Positions 6,824 to 14,805 of a stretch of DNA of 27,927 bases are shown here, one piece after another; the first letter of the stretch is position 1, and each line of letters begins with the position of its first letter. Under the pieces are notes generated by a model. It did no database searches and was not told the origin of the DNA. It worked only from the letters and a program-made list of their open reading frames with translations. The DNA comes from DASWHR01 sp036398095 (GTDB lineage: Bacteria > Actinomycetota > AC-67). Location of the stretch: positions 1-27,927 of the forward strand of contig DASWHR010000108.1 in NCBI GenBank assembly GCA_036398095.1, read 5' to 3'. A program made the position numbers and the translations under genes.

Positions 6824-9405
6824 CGCGCGCCCACGTGTCGTCGCCGCCAGATCAGATAGGCCGGCAACCCCAAGAACAGCCACAGCGTTCCCAGGAGCAG
6901 CGCATCCTTCGGGTTCGCCAGCGCGACATGCGACCCGGCTGCGATGCGCCGCACGAACGACTCGGTCACCGTCTTCGTGCCGGCCACGACCGGCTGCGGC
7001 GGCTTGGGCGCTTCGGGAACATCGATCGTCGGTGCGATCGTCGGGACGGGCGCGAGCGTGGGCTCGGGTTCGGGCGTGGGCTCGGGCGCATCAGAGCCGA
7101 GCAGATAGATCCCGTAATGCGATTCGGTCTGCACGCCGGCGAGTTGCACGACCTGACGGCTCCGTCCCGCGCGCGCGTCGGCGAAGAACGTGAGCTGCAT
7201 GCCGGTCACTTCCGGCGAGTCGTCGTCGTTGAGCGTCTTCTCGGCGTAGCCGCGGAAGGTCTCTTTCTGCACGACCGCTTGATAGCCGCCCCTCGATCCG
7301 CCGAACCAGACCGGGTCGGGCTGCGGGAACTCGACCTTGACCTGGCCGGGCAGCGCCTGCTCGATCGCCGCCGCGACCGCCTGCGGCCGGCACTGCTCGC
7401 AACTGAAGTCCACGGTCCCGTTGCCGTCGGTGTCGATGCGCACGTTTTCGATGAAGCGTTCGAAAGTTCCGGCGGCGGTGCCGGGACGGCCTTTCGCGCG
7501 CGCCATGGCTTCGGCGCGGATCTCGCCGATGCGAACGCGTCCGCCGATCGCCACGTCCTGAACGATGGCGATCGCTCGCGCCACGAGCCCGTCGCGGTCG
7601 TTGCGCGCCACGTTGCCGAACGCGATCAGTCCGCGCGTCGACAGCAGCGCACCTTCGTCGGCCGACGAGCCGGTCAGCGCCGACGAGCCGGTGACCGACG
7701 TCGCCGCCAGATCGCAGGACACCGCCGCGCCCGTTCCCGACTGCTCGGCCGGCTTTCCTTCGTCGTCGCGGCATTCGGCCGGCGGGAACGGCCAGGCCAG
7801 GTTGGTGCTCTGCGCGTCGCGGAGCGTTCCCGCGTCGGCGTCGCCGAAGGATGCGGCCGCCTCCGACGAGGCGTTCCCGATCGTCACGTTGCGCACGCGC
7901 GCCGCATACAGATCCCGGTTGGCTTGGTCGAGCGGCACCGTCGCGACCGTGGCTGCGGCGGTGTCGAAGCCGCGATCCTCGGGCGAGAACTGTCCCAGCG
8001 CCAGGTTCCAGGCCATCCGCTGCGCGCCGCCCGTCGTGAGCGCGCGAAGCGCAAACGCGCGCGCGCCGCCGGTGTAGTTCACGTCGGTCACGCCGGCGCG
8101 CTCCTCTGCGTCCACGGTCAGCGCGTCCGGGCTTCCGGCCGGCGGGTCCTTCGATACGCGAATGGAATCTTTCAGGATCAGGTATTCCGTGGACTGGCCC
8201 TGCGGGTTCTTCACGAACGGGCTCGGGATGAAAACACGCCGCGTCGCCGGATCGACGTGGATCGATCCGATGACCTGGCCGGCGAACTCGCGGAACAGCA
8301 AGCCGGCCGGCAGCGGAGTGCGCCGCGCGTCGGCGACGAGCAATCCGGCGGGCGTTTCCATGTAGAGGCGGCCCGTCGCCGGATCGATGCCCATCGCGTA
8401 GTCGCTCGCGCCGACGCGGTTGTCGCCGCTCGCGATGACGCCGAGGAACGAGGATCGCAGCCCGTCGAAGACCCAGGCACCGCGACCGGCGCCTCCGTTG
8501 GTGGTCAAGAAGAAGACGCGATCGGATCCGGGATCGAACTGCGCCGACAGCGGCCCCGGAACGCCCGGGAAGATCTCGACCCGCGACGGGCCGGCGGCGG
8601 ATATCGTCACCCGCACGACTTGGGATTGCACGTTGCCCGGCCCGTAGCAGGTGAGATAGACGGTGTTCGCCTTCAGCGCGCTGCGCGCGAGGACCGGCGC
8701 GTACTGCATGTCTTGCGCGTTGAAGCAGTCGTCGAGCAGATACTCGAATCGCCGGGTGCCGTCCAGCGAACGCTCTTCCAGCCACAGGCGCGAGCGTCCG
8801 GCCACCTCGGCCGGCGCGCGGGTGAGCAGATAGACGGTCTCGCCGCCGCCGTGCGTCGCCAGCGCGAGCGGGAAGCGCGTCGAGCCCGGCCACAACTGCG
8901 GTCCTTGCGTGACCGTCTTGGTTCGCAGATCGATCCAGATCAAACGGTGCGCCTCGACGCGAAGCTGCGGATCGATCGTCCGCTCGATCGCGATGATGCG
9001 CCGCGCTTTGGGCTCCAGCCCCCACTGCCACTCGGTCGGGCCTGCCGTGGTTACGGCCGGCATCAGCTCGGGTATCTGGGTCGTGGACAGAAGCGCGAGC
9101 GAGTCGAGGTCCACTTCGAACAGCAGCATCCGTCCCTGATGGAGCGCCGCCTGCCAGCCGCGGCGGGCGCCGGCTTCGATGAGGATGTTGCCGTTCGCCG
9201 CGATCGAATCCAAGCCCGTCCGCCGGTCGAGCGTGCCCGCTTCGCGCAGGCCGCCGTCGGCGCCGGCGTCACGGTGGGGCAGCGCCGCGAACGTCGCCGG
9301 CGCCAGGAGCGCGACCACCATCAGACGGAGGACGGCGCGGCGAGACCGGAGGCTTGATGCCCCCGGTCTCGCCGTCGTCTTCATCATGTGCCCGACTCCC
9401 TGCAT
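6820..9405 (-). CDS. Large secreted beta-propeller-like protein with C-terminal membrane anchor, function unknown
   Basis: 861 aa. The start at 9405 is favoured by AGAGGA five bases upstream; an ATG pair at 9387/9384 is the alternative. A signal segment (RLMVVALLAPATFAAL) is followed by about 400 residues of propeller-like repeats: FDPGSDRVFFLTTNGG, YAMGIDPATGRLYMETPAGL, IHVDPATRRVFIPSPF. The middle region is rich in small residues. Near 656 lies a calcium-loop-like DTDGNGTVDF followed by CEQC. A Pro/Thr-rich spacer (PTPEPEPTLAPVPT) and a C-terminal transmembrane helix (LLLGTLWLFLGLPAYLIW) with RRRH complete it, so the body faces outward. Its stop overlaps the start of the binding-protein gene, which ties it to the transporter. 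It may capture or present substrate at the surface. No family name can be given with confidence. Confidence 0.85.
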   Translation of the reverse strand: MQGVGHMMKTTARPGASSLRSRRAVLRLMVVALLAPATFAALPHRDAGADGGLREAGTLDRRTGLDSIAANGNILIEAGARRGWQAALHQGRMLLFEVDLDSLALLSTTQIPELMPAVTTAGPTEWQWGLEPKARRIIAIERTIDPQLRVEAHRLIWIDLRTKTVTQGPQLWPGSTRFPLALATHGGGETVYLLTRAPAEVAGRSRLWLEERSLDGTRRFEYLLDDCFNAQDMQYAPVLARSALKANTVYLTCYGPGNVQSQVVRVTISAAGPSRVEIFPGVPGPLSAQFDPGSDRVFFLTTNGGAGRGAWVFDGLRSSFLGVIASGDNRVGASDYAMGIDPATGRLYMETPAGLLVADARRTPLPAGLLFREFAGQVIGSIHVDPATRRVFIPSPFVKNPQGQSTEYLILKDSIRVSKDPPAGSPDALTVDAEERAGVTDVNYTGGARAFALRALTTGGAQRMAWNLALGQFSPEDRGFDTAAATVATVPLDQANRDLYAARVRNVTIGNASSEAAASFGDADAGTLRDAQSTNLAWPFPPAECRDDEGKPAEQSGTGAAVSCDLAATSVTGSSALTGSSADEGALLSTRGLIAFGNVARNDRDGLVARAIAIVQDVAIGGRVRIGEIRAEAMARAKGRPGTAAGTFERFIENVRIDTDGNGTVDFSCEQCRPQAVAAAIEQALPGQVKVEFPQPDPVWFGGSRGGYQAVVQKETFRGYAEKTLNDDDSPEVTGMQLTFFADARAGRSRQVVQLAGVQTESHYGIYLLGSDAPEPTPEPEPTLAPVPTIAPTIDVPEAPKPPQPVVAGTKTVTESFVRRIAAGSHVALANPKDALLLGTLWLFLGLPAYLIWRRRHVGAR

Positions 9406-9431
9406 CGGGTTCCTCTCGCCTTCGATTCCTG

Positions 9432-10247
9432 TTAGCAGCCCTCGCTGCCGCCGGCGCCCACGATTGGGTCGTCGGCGCAGAAGTGCCAGCCCGGCTTCGT
9501 GCGGATCACGCGCGCCGGAAGCTGGTTGCTCACGATCGCGAGGCCGTTGAACGTGATCTGCGACAGGTTCCCGCCGACGTCGCACGCCGCTGCTTCCTCG
9601 GGCTTGCTGGGCGCGGCCGCGAAGTAGAAGCGGATCTTGGACGGTGCATGACCCGCGCGCGAGATCTTGCCGCTGAACTCCCACGCGCCGCGGCCTCTGG
9701 GGAAGCCCATCCGATCGATCGTCCAGTCCTCATTCTGGAAGCGCAAGGTTCCACCGGTCGCCCCGCCGTAGGTTTGACCGCAGTAGCCGTAGAACCAGGT
9801 CGGCGCGTTGATCCGGCACAACGTGTCTCCGGTGGTCGCGTCCACGCAGCCGCCGAGCAGATCGGTGTTGGCTGAGATCTGGCCGGCGCACGGCGGGTTG
9901 AGGCCGACTTCGGCCTGCGTGACGTCCGCCGGTCGCCAGTAGGGCGCGTACGTGCCGAGGTTGCGCTGCAGCCGGCAGGGCACGATCTGGATACCGGGCA
10001 GGCTCGCGTTCCCATCCCGGCACACCGGCGGCAACTGCGACGGCTGCGGGATGCCCAGCTCGTCGCGAACCGGGTTGGCTCCGGCGCGTACCCACTCGTA
10101 CTGGCAGTAGCCGCTGATGTTGGATGTGCCGTCCAGATACATCACGTGCTCACCCGCCGGATGCGCCGACGAGCTGGCCGGCGCGAACATCGACCCCAGC
10201 GCGAGCCCGATCGCCAGCATCTTGTAGACCACCTTCTTGTGCCGCAT
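9432..10247 (-). CDS. Secreted cysteine-rich protein of unknown function
   Basis: 271 aa, first gene of operon A. The ATG at 10247 has GGGGAGGA five bases upstream. A signal peptide (MRHKKVVYKM, then LAIGLALGSMFAPASSSA) is probably cleaved before HPAGEH. The mature part contains ten cysteines (for example GYCQYEW, PVCRDG, PPCAGQ, GGCVDA, YGYCGQT, HFCADD), an even number that suits an exported disulfide-bonded fold. It is rich in aromatic residues and glycine, with no known catalytic motif. It ends 26 bp before the 861-aa propeller-like protein and lies downstream of the shared 26-bp promoter motif. A role as a secreted binding or accessory factor for substrate uptake is an inference from position. 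Confidence 0.82.
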   Translation of the reverse strand: MRHKKVVYKMLAIGLALGSMFAPASSSAHPAGEHVMYLDGTSNISGYCQYEWVRAGANPVRDELGIPQPSQLPPVCRDGNASLPGIQIVPCRLQRNLGTYAPYWRPADVTQAEVGLNPPCAGQISANTDLLGGCVDATTGDTLCRINAPTWFYGYCGQTYGGATGGTLRFQNEDWTIDRMGFPRGRGAWEFSGKISRAGHAPSKIRFYFAAAPSKPEEAAACDVGGNLSQITFNGLAIVSNQLPARVIRTKPGWHFCADDPIVGAGGSEGC

Positions 10248-10330
10248 GCGGTCCTCCCCTTCCCCTTCACGGGGCCCCGGTCACTCTGCGGGTCTCCCTG
10301 CCGGAACCTGGCGGCCGGTTCAGGTCTCAG

Positions 10331-10356
10331 AAAACCTGAATCAGCTCTCAGTTTTG
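10331..10356 (-). promoter_or_regulatory. Putative operator A upstream of operon A
   Basis: The minus strand reads CAAAACTGAGAGCTGATTCA followed by GGTTTT. It is identical at 22 of 26 positions to 26544-26569 in the tetR/esterase intergenic region, in the same orientation. It contains an imperfect dyad, AAAACTGA-N8-TCAGGTTTT, of the kind TetR-family dimers bind. The motif ends 83 bp before the ATG at 10247. The intergenic stretch 10248-10512 holds no gene and no convincing -35/-10 pair outside this motif. Confidence 0.6.
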
Positions 10357-10512
10357 TCTGTAAGTTCGACGTGTTGCCGTTTCGTTCCTGCTCCGAAATC
10401 CCTCGTTCTTTTGGTTGGGCTCACCTTCCTGTCTAGGCCGCCGCCAGCCAGGAGTCGATCTGGCACATCGCTCCGGATGCCCTGTCGGTGCGCCCTTGGA
10501 TCTTCGTTGGGG

Positions 10513-11346
10513 TTACGCGCGCCTCACCCCCGCGATCGCCTCGTGGCCGCCCGCCAGGAAATCCGCCACGACGCGGTTGAATTCTTCCGCTTGCTCGATG
10601 AAGAACAAGTGTCCGCCGGCCAGCATGGCCTCGCGCGCATTCGGGATGCGCCCGGCCAGCAGCCGGGTGTTGCGCGGATCCACGACGGCGTCCTCGTCGC
10701 CGGTGATGCACAGCGTCTCGGCCCGGATGTCTCCGACACGATCGGATGCGTCGAAGGTGGCGCCGGCGTTCCACTGCGCCATGTACGCCTCGAGCGGCTG
10801 GTTGGTCGCGCGCCGGAAATCCATGACCGTGTGAACCACATCGGGACGCTCTTTCACGAAGCCGTCGCTGAACGCGTTTTCGATGAAGCGGCGGAGGCGC
10901 TCTTCGTCGGGGAGCGTCGGCGCGATCTCGATCAGGTCGAGCGTGCGTTGCGGCATCGGGACGTAGTCGGCGCCGCCGAAGCCGGTGCAGACCAGCACCA
11001 GCCGGTCGATCAGATCCCGCCGGCTGAGCGCCACCTGTTGCGCGACGAACCCGCCGAGCGAGGTGCCGACGACGTGCGCGCGATCGATGCCGAGCGCGTC
11101 CATCAATCCGGCCGTGTCGGCGGCGAGATCGGCGACGGTGTACGGGCCGGGCGGCGCGTCCGAGCCGCCGACACCGCGGTTGTCGAACGTCACGATGCGA
11201 AAGCCGCGCTCGGCGAGCGGCCGCGCGTTCCAATGCCATCCCCACCGCGCGTAGGCGAGTCCCATGACGAGCACGACCCAGGGTCCGGTCTCGCCGTGAA
11301 CCTCGTAGTCCAGCGCCAGGCCGGCTCCCACGTCGATGCGCGTCAT
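10513..11346 (-). CDS. Alpha/beta hydrolase (cytoplasmic esterase/enol-lactonase-like)
   Basis: 277 aa without a signal peptide; last gene of operon B. The ATG at 11346 overlaps the stop of the KAS III-like gene (ATGA). Alpha/beta-hydrolase landmarks are TFDNRGVGGSD, the nucleophile elbow GTSLGG (Ser96), the acid in GDEDAVVDP (Asp219) and the base in GGHLFF (His246). The oxyanion segment is VLVMGLAYARWGW, lacking the usual HG pair. The general look is that of 3-oxoadipate enol-lactonase/PcaD-like or carboxylesterase members. In this operon it could hydrolyse an ester, lactone or thioester made or released by the neighbouring CoA ligase and KAS III-like protein. The substrate is unknown. Confidence 0.88.
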   Translation of the reverse strand: MTRIDVGAGLALDYEVHGETGPWVVLVMGLAYARWGWHWNARPLAERGFRIVTFDNRGVGGSDAPPGPYTVADLAADTAGLMDALGIDRAHVVGTSLGGFVAQQVALSRRDLIDRLVLVCTGFGGADYVPMPQRTLDLIEIAPTLPDEERLRRFIENAFSDGFVKERPDVVHTVMDFRRATNQPLEAYMAQWNAGATFDASDRVGDIRAETLCITGDEDAVVDPRNTRLLAGRIPNAREAMLAGGHLFFIEQAEEFNRVVADFLAGGHEAIAGVRRA

Positions 11347-12368
11347 GCGTCTTCGCCCCAGCGGATGACGCCGGCCGCCCACGAGTACCCGGTGCCGGCG
11401 GCGAGCGTCAGGATGGTCATTCCGTCGCGCAGGCGCCCGTCGTCGCGCGCGAGCGAGAGCGCGAGCAGCGGATCCACCGCGCTCATATGCCCGAACGTGT
11501 CCAGGTAGACGGCCTTGTCTTCGGTGAGGCCGAACTCGCCCAGCAGCATGTGATGGATCGAGCGCTTCATGTGGATCGGCAGCAACAGGTCCACGTCGCC
11601 GAGCGCGAGGTCGCTGCGCTCCAGCGCCTCGGTCGCGACCTTCAGGAAGTTCTTGAGCGTGATCGGATCGAGCCGGTCCTTCATCTCGTTCGGATCGCGC
11701 ACGTCCAGATAGTGCATGCGCGCGTCCACGGTGGCGTGGCTGGCCGGATGCGCACTGCCGCCCGCCGGGACGCGGACCTGATCCGAGAATGATCCGTCGG
11801 TCAGGATGCTCGAGCCGAGCACGACGTTGCGGGGATGGTCTCGCTTGAGCAACACCGCGACGGCGCCGTCGCCGAAGTTGATCATGAATCGCGCGCGCTT
11901 GTTGGTGTAGTCGAGCAGTTGCGACTCTTTCGATGCGCCGACCAGAAGCACGCTATTCAGATGCGGGTCGGCCGAGAGCATGTCGCGCACCATCTTCAGC
12001 GCGACCGGTGCGCCGGCCGAGACGTTGATCGCCTCCATTGCGAAGCCGTCCAGGCCGAGCGCGTGCTGGATCGTCGGCGCGGCCTGCCAGACCGCGTAGT
12101 CCTTCCAGTGCGAGCCGAAGTACACGACCGCGTCGATGTCGGCCCGGCCGTTTCGCTCCACGACCGGTTCGGCCGCGGCGATGCACATGTCGCTGACGTG
12201 CTCGTCCCAGGCGGCGATGTGCTTGCCTTTCAGCCCGAACCGCTCGACGACGACCGCTTCGGGGATTCCGGCGCGCTCGGCGATCTCGGCGGCGGTCATG
12301 AACTGCTCGGGCGCGTAGTGGCCGAGGTCGGCGATCCCGACCGGCGGGGTGCGATAGGGCGACGTCAT
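11343..12368 (-). CDS. KAS III (FabH)-like thiolase-fold protein with Ser in place of the catalytic Cys
   Basis: 341 aa, the usual FabH length. The ATG at 12368 overlaps the CoA-ligase stop. Fold landmarks are VVERFGLKGKHIAAWDEHVS, the nucleophile region EAINVSAGAPVALKM, INFGDGAVAVLL, LLPIHMKRSIHHML and DTFGHMSAVDPLLAL. Aligned by eye with FabH, the Cys of the ACSG-type motif is Ser117, the PHQAN His/Asn region reads PIHMK (His266), and the Asn of GNTSA is His294. The Cys-His-Asn triad of condensing enzymes is therefore altered at two or more positions. DpsC of anthracycline biosynthesis is a known KAS III relative that uses Ser. The protein may be an acyltransferase or thioesterase-like enzyme instead of a standard Claisen synthase. 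The neighbouring CoA ligase probably supplies its substrate. Confidence 0.88.
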   Translation of the reverse strand: MTSPYRTPPVGIADLGHYAPEQFMTAAEIAERAGIPEAVVVERFGLKGKHIAAWDEHVSDMCIAAAEPVVERNGRADIDAVVYFGSHWKDYAVWQAAPTIQHALGLDGFAMEAINVSAGAPVALKMVRDMLSADPHLNSVLLVGASKESQLLDYTNKRARFMINFGDGAVAVLLKRDHPRNVVLGSSILTDGSFSDQVRVPAGGSAHPASHATVDARMHYLDVRDPNEMKDRLDPITLKNFLKVATEALERSDLALGDVDLLLPIHMKRSIHHMLLGEFGLTEDKAVYLDTFGHMSAVDPLLALSLARDDGRLRDGMTILTLAAGTGYSWAAGVIRWGEDA

Positions 12369-13900
12369 GGCGCGGCGTACCTCGCTCGTAGTTCGGGCTT
12401 GAGAAGCTTTCCGGTTGCGTTGCGGGGCAGCGTCTCGGCGAAGACGACGCGGGCGGGGACTTTGAATTTGGCGACCCGTTCGGCGCAGAATGTGCGGATC
12501 TCGTCTTCGCTGGCGCTCGCGCCGCCGCGCAGGACGACGATCGCGCAACCCGATTCGCCCCATCGCGGGTCGGCGACGCCGATCACGGCGGCTTCCTGCA
12601 CGGCCGGATGCGCGGCGAGCGTGCGCTCGATCTCGGCCGGATAGACGTTCTCGCCGCCCGAGATGTACATGTCCTTCACGCGGTCGACGATCGTGATGGT
12701 TCCCTCGTCGTCGACCAGGCCGACGTCGCCGGTGCGCAGCCACCCGCCGCGCAACGCGTTCGCGGTCTCGTCGGGAAGGTTCCAGTATTCGCGCATCACG
12801 CTCGGGCCTCGGACGACGACCTCGCCGGTGCCGCCCGGCGGCACGTCGCGATCTGCTTCGTCGAAGACGCGGGTGTCGGTGAAGAAGTAGGGCCGGCCGG
12901 CCGCGCCGGCTTTGCGAACCGCGTCTTCGGGCGGAAGGATCAGGCAGTTCGGTGCGGCTTCGGTCAGGCCGTAGCCTTGGATGAACTGCAGGCCCCGTTC
13001 CTGGTAGCGGCGGATGAGCGGCACGGCGAGCGGCGCGCCGCCGCACACGAACGACCGGACGCTTGTCAGGTCGGCCTGTGCGAATCGCGGATGGTCGGCG
13101 AGGACGTGATAGATGGTCGGCACGCCCATCATCGAGGTGATCCGCTCGCGTTCGATCAACTCGAGCGCGCGGCCGGCGTCGAACGCGGGTTCCAGATAGA
13201 CGGTGCCGCCCTTCAACCAGACGGCGAGCGTGTTCACGTTCCATCCGCCGATATGAAACATCGGCAGCACGACCAGGCTGCGCTCGTCCTGGGTGATGTC
13301 CACCGCCAGGACCATGTTCAGATTCGTCCAGAAGAAGTTGCCGTGCGTGAGAACCGCGCCCTTCTGCCGGCCGGTCGTTCCCGAGGTGTAGACGATGGCG
13401 AGGGCATCGTCGGGCCGGACGTCGACGACTTCGTGCAGCGGCGACGCGGCCGCCATCGCCGCGTCCCAACGGATGTCGGTTTGGTCTGCGGCGTCGCCGT
13501 CGCCGGCGACGAACGCGGCCTTGATCGCGGTACCCGGCCGGAACGCCTGCACGGTCGCGGTGAACGACGCGTCGTAGACAAGCGTCGAGGATTGCGAGTC
13601 GGTGCACAGGAACTCCAACTCGGGCGCGGCGAGGCGCGTCGAAAGGGGAACCATAATCGCGCCGAGCCGCGCGCATGCGAAGAACACGTCCACGTAGTCG
13701 ACGGTGTTGGGCAGATAGGCCGCGACCCGGTCGCCGGGCTCGACGCCGGCCGCGGCCAGCGCGGTGGCTGCACGGGCCGCGCGCTCGTCCAGGGTGGCAT
13801 AGGTGTAGGACGCGTCCGGCGTTTCGAGCGCGACGCGATTCGGCGTCAGCGCCGCGCGCCGCGCGATCCAAAAGCCGATCCCGGTGTAGGCGAACGTCAT
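12365..13900 (-). CDS. Acyl-CoA synthetase / AMP-dependent CoA ligase (fatty or aromatic acid)
   Basis: 511 aa, full length for the ANL superfamily. It activates a carboxylic acid with ATP and CoA. The phosphate-binding motif YTSGTTGRQKG is at 171-181. Further landmarks are PMFHIGGWNVNTL, the ATP/acid core GYGLTEAAPNC, GWLRTGDVG with VDRVKDMYISGGENVYP (hinge), and the catalytic lysine in PRNATGK near 498. The start at 13900 overlaps the preceding lipase stop (ATGA), and its own stop overlaps the KAS III-like start. There is no signal peptide, so it acts in the cytoplasm. The overall look is close to long-chain fatty-acid or cyclohexanecarboxylate/feruloyl-type ligases. The exact acid cannot be named. 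Confidence 0.92.
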   Translation of the reverse strand: MTFAYTGIGFWIARRAALTPNRVALETPDASYTYATLDERAARAATALAAAGVEPGDRVAAYLPNTVDYVDVFFACARLGAIMVPLSTRLAAPELEFLCTDSQSSTLVYDASFTATVQAFRPGTAIKAAFVAGDGDAADQTDIRWDAAMAAASPLHEVVDVRPDDALAIVYTSGTTGRQKGAVLTHGNFFWTNLNMVLAVDITQDERSLVVLPMFHIGGWNVNTLAVWLKGGTVYLEPAFDAGRALELIERERITSMMGVPTIYHVLADHPRFAQADLTSVRSFVCGGAPLAVPLIRRYQERGLQFIQGYGLTEAAPNCLILPPEDAVRKAGAAGRPYFFTDTRVFDEADRDVPPGGTGEVVVRGPSVMREYWNLPDETANALRGGWLRTGDVGLVDDEGTITIVDRVKDMYISGGENVYPAEIERTLAAHPAVQEAAVIGVADPRWGESGCAIVVLRGGASASEDEIRTFCAERVAKFKVPARVVFAETLPRNATGKLLKPELRARYAAP

Positions 13901-14805
13901 TCGGCCGCCTCCAAGAACGCGCGATACACGTCGACGATTGCCGGATCCAGACGCAGATCGTTGTGGTAGGTGTACGGGAAGGTCTGGTTGTCGGCTCCGC
14001 CCAGCAGAGGTGAGTCGGCATAAGGGCCGAGGAATGCCGGATCGCCCACGCCGCTGCCGTCGCTGATCGTCATCCATCGCGCCGGCGCGTAGGTCTCGTC
14101 GCTTCCGCCGGGCCCGTTCAGGTCCGCAAGCCACGGCGTGTCCGCTGCGATCTCATCGCACGAGACCACGACACCTTCCGACCCGGGCGGGCAGAACGAG
14201 GTGCCGTCGTTGGCGCCGGCGATGCCGACGAAGGCGACCAGATCCGCGCGCAACGCCGGCTCCACCTTGAGCGCCTTGCGCGCAAGCGTCACGCCCAGAG
14301 AATGCGCCACGATCGAGAACTTCGCCGAGCCGGTGTAGGTCCGGACCGCGTCGATGAAGTCGACCAGATCGGGAACGTTGACGTCGTTGGAGGTGACGCG
14401 CGCGTTGCCGTCCCATCCCATCTCGACGTGCTCGGCGTCGCGTTCGGGATTCGGCGTGAACAGCGCGCTTCCGTTGTTGGCCCCGAGCCCGTTGTAGGAC
14501 AACGCCCACAACTCCTGATCGGTCCATCCGGCGGCCATGAACCGGTCGCGGACCGGATACCAGTCGGCGTGATCGACGTTGTTTCCGTGGACGAAGATCA
14601 CCGGAACGTGCTCGCGAGGCGCACCGGCCGCGACGCCGCCGAAGCCTCCGATGCGAAATCCCCATTCGTGATCGACCAGCGCGGGAACGTCCGCGGCGAA
14701 GCGAACCTTGGCCGGACCCTGCGGACGGTCGTGGCCGACCTGATGGGACGCCGATGCCGGCGTCGTCGCCAGCGCGAGCGCCGCGATCATCGCGAGGCGT
14801 CTCAT
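13897..14805 (-). CDS. Secreted class-2 lipase / PhaZ7-like hydrolase (released form)
   Basis: 302 aa. The signal peptide (MRRLAMIAALALATTPASAS) is probably cleaved near residue 20. Landmarks are VPVIFVHGNNVDHADW (oxyanion region), AGWTDQELWALSYNG, FSIVAHSLGVTLARKAL (nucleophile Ser169), Asp249 in TISDGSG and His281 in YTYHNDL as likely triad members, and a Cys pair (FCPPG...VSCDE) that can form a disulfide. This pattern matches lipase class 2 (EstA/LipA of bacilli) and is also that of the extracellular PHB depolymerase PhaZ7 (VIFIHGN, AHSMG). It lacks the C-terminal sorting signal of its paralogue directly upstream and so should be free. The ATG overlaps the stop of that paralogue. Confidence 0.88.
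   Translation of the reverse strand: MRRLAMIAALALATTPASASHQVGHDRPQGPAKVRFAADVPALVDHEWGFRIGGFGGVAAGAPREHVPVIFVHGNNVDHADWYPVRDRFMAAGWTDQELWALSYNGLGANNGSALFTPNPERDAEHVEMGWDGNARVTSNDVNVPDLVDFIDAVRTYTGSAKFSIVAHSLGVTLARKALKVEPALRADLVAFVGIAGANDGTSFCPPGSEGVVVSCDEIAADTPWLADLNGPGGSDETYAPARWMTISDGSGVGDPAFLGPYADSPLLGGADNQTFPYTYHNDLRLDPAIVDVYRAFLEAAE

Noticed and set aside
6556..9357. A 933-codon plus-strand frame opposite the propeller-like protein
   Set aside because: Low-complexity Arg-rich composition, no plausible start, and complete overlap with a gene that has a signal peptide, a transmembrane anchor and coupled overlaps.
10248..10512. A gene or RNA in the gap between the two operons
   Set aside because: No frame with a start and ribosome-binding site, no tRNA-like fold and no terminator with a U-tract were seen. 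Only the shared 26-bp motif stands out.
10513..13900. An OleABC-type (beta-lactone/olefin) pathway made of the CoA ligase, KAS III-like protein and alpha/beta hydrolase
   Set aside because: The gene trio resembles OleC-OleA-OleB. However, the thiolase-fold protein lacks the Cys that OleA needs, the hydrolase has a Ser nucleophile where OleB has Asp, the ligase keeps a normal catalytic Lys, and no OleD-like reductase is present.
12608..13969. A 453-codon plus-strand frame opposite the CoA ligase
   Set aside because: A composition shadow; the ligase on the other strand has all ANL motifs in order.
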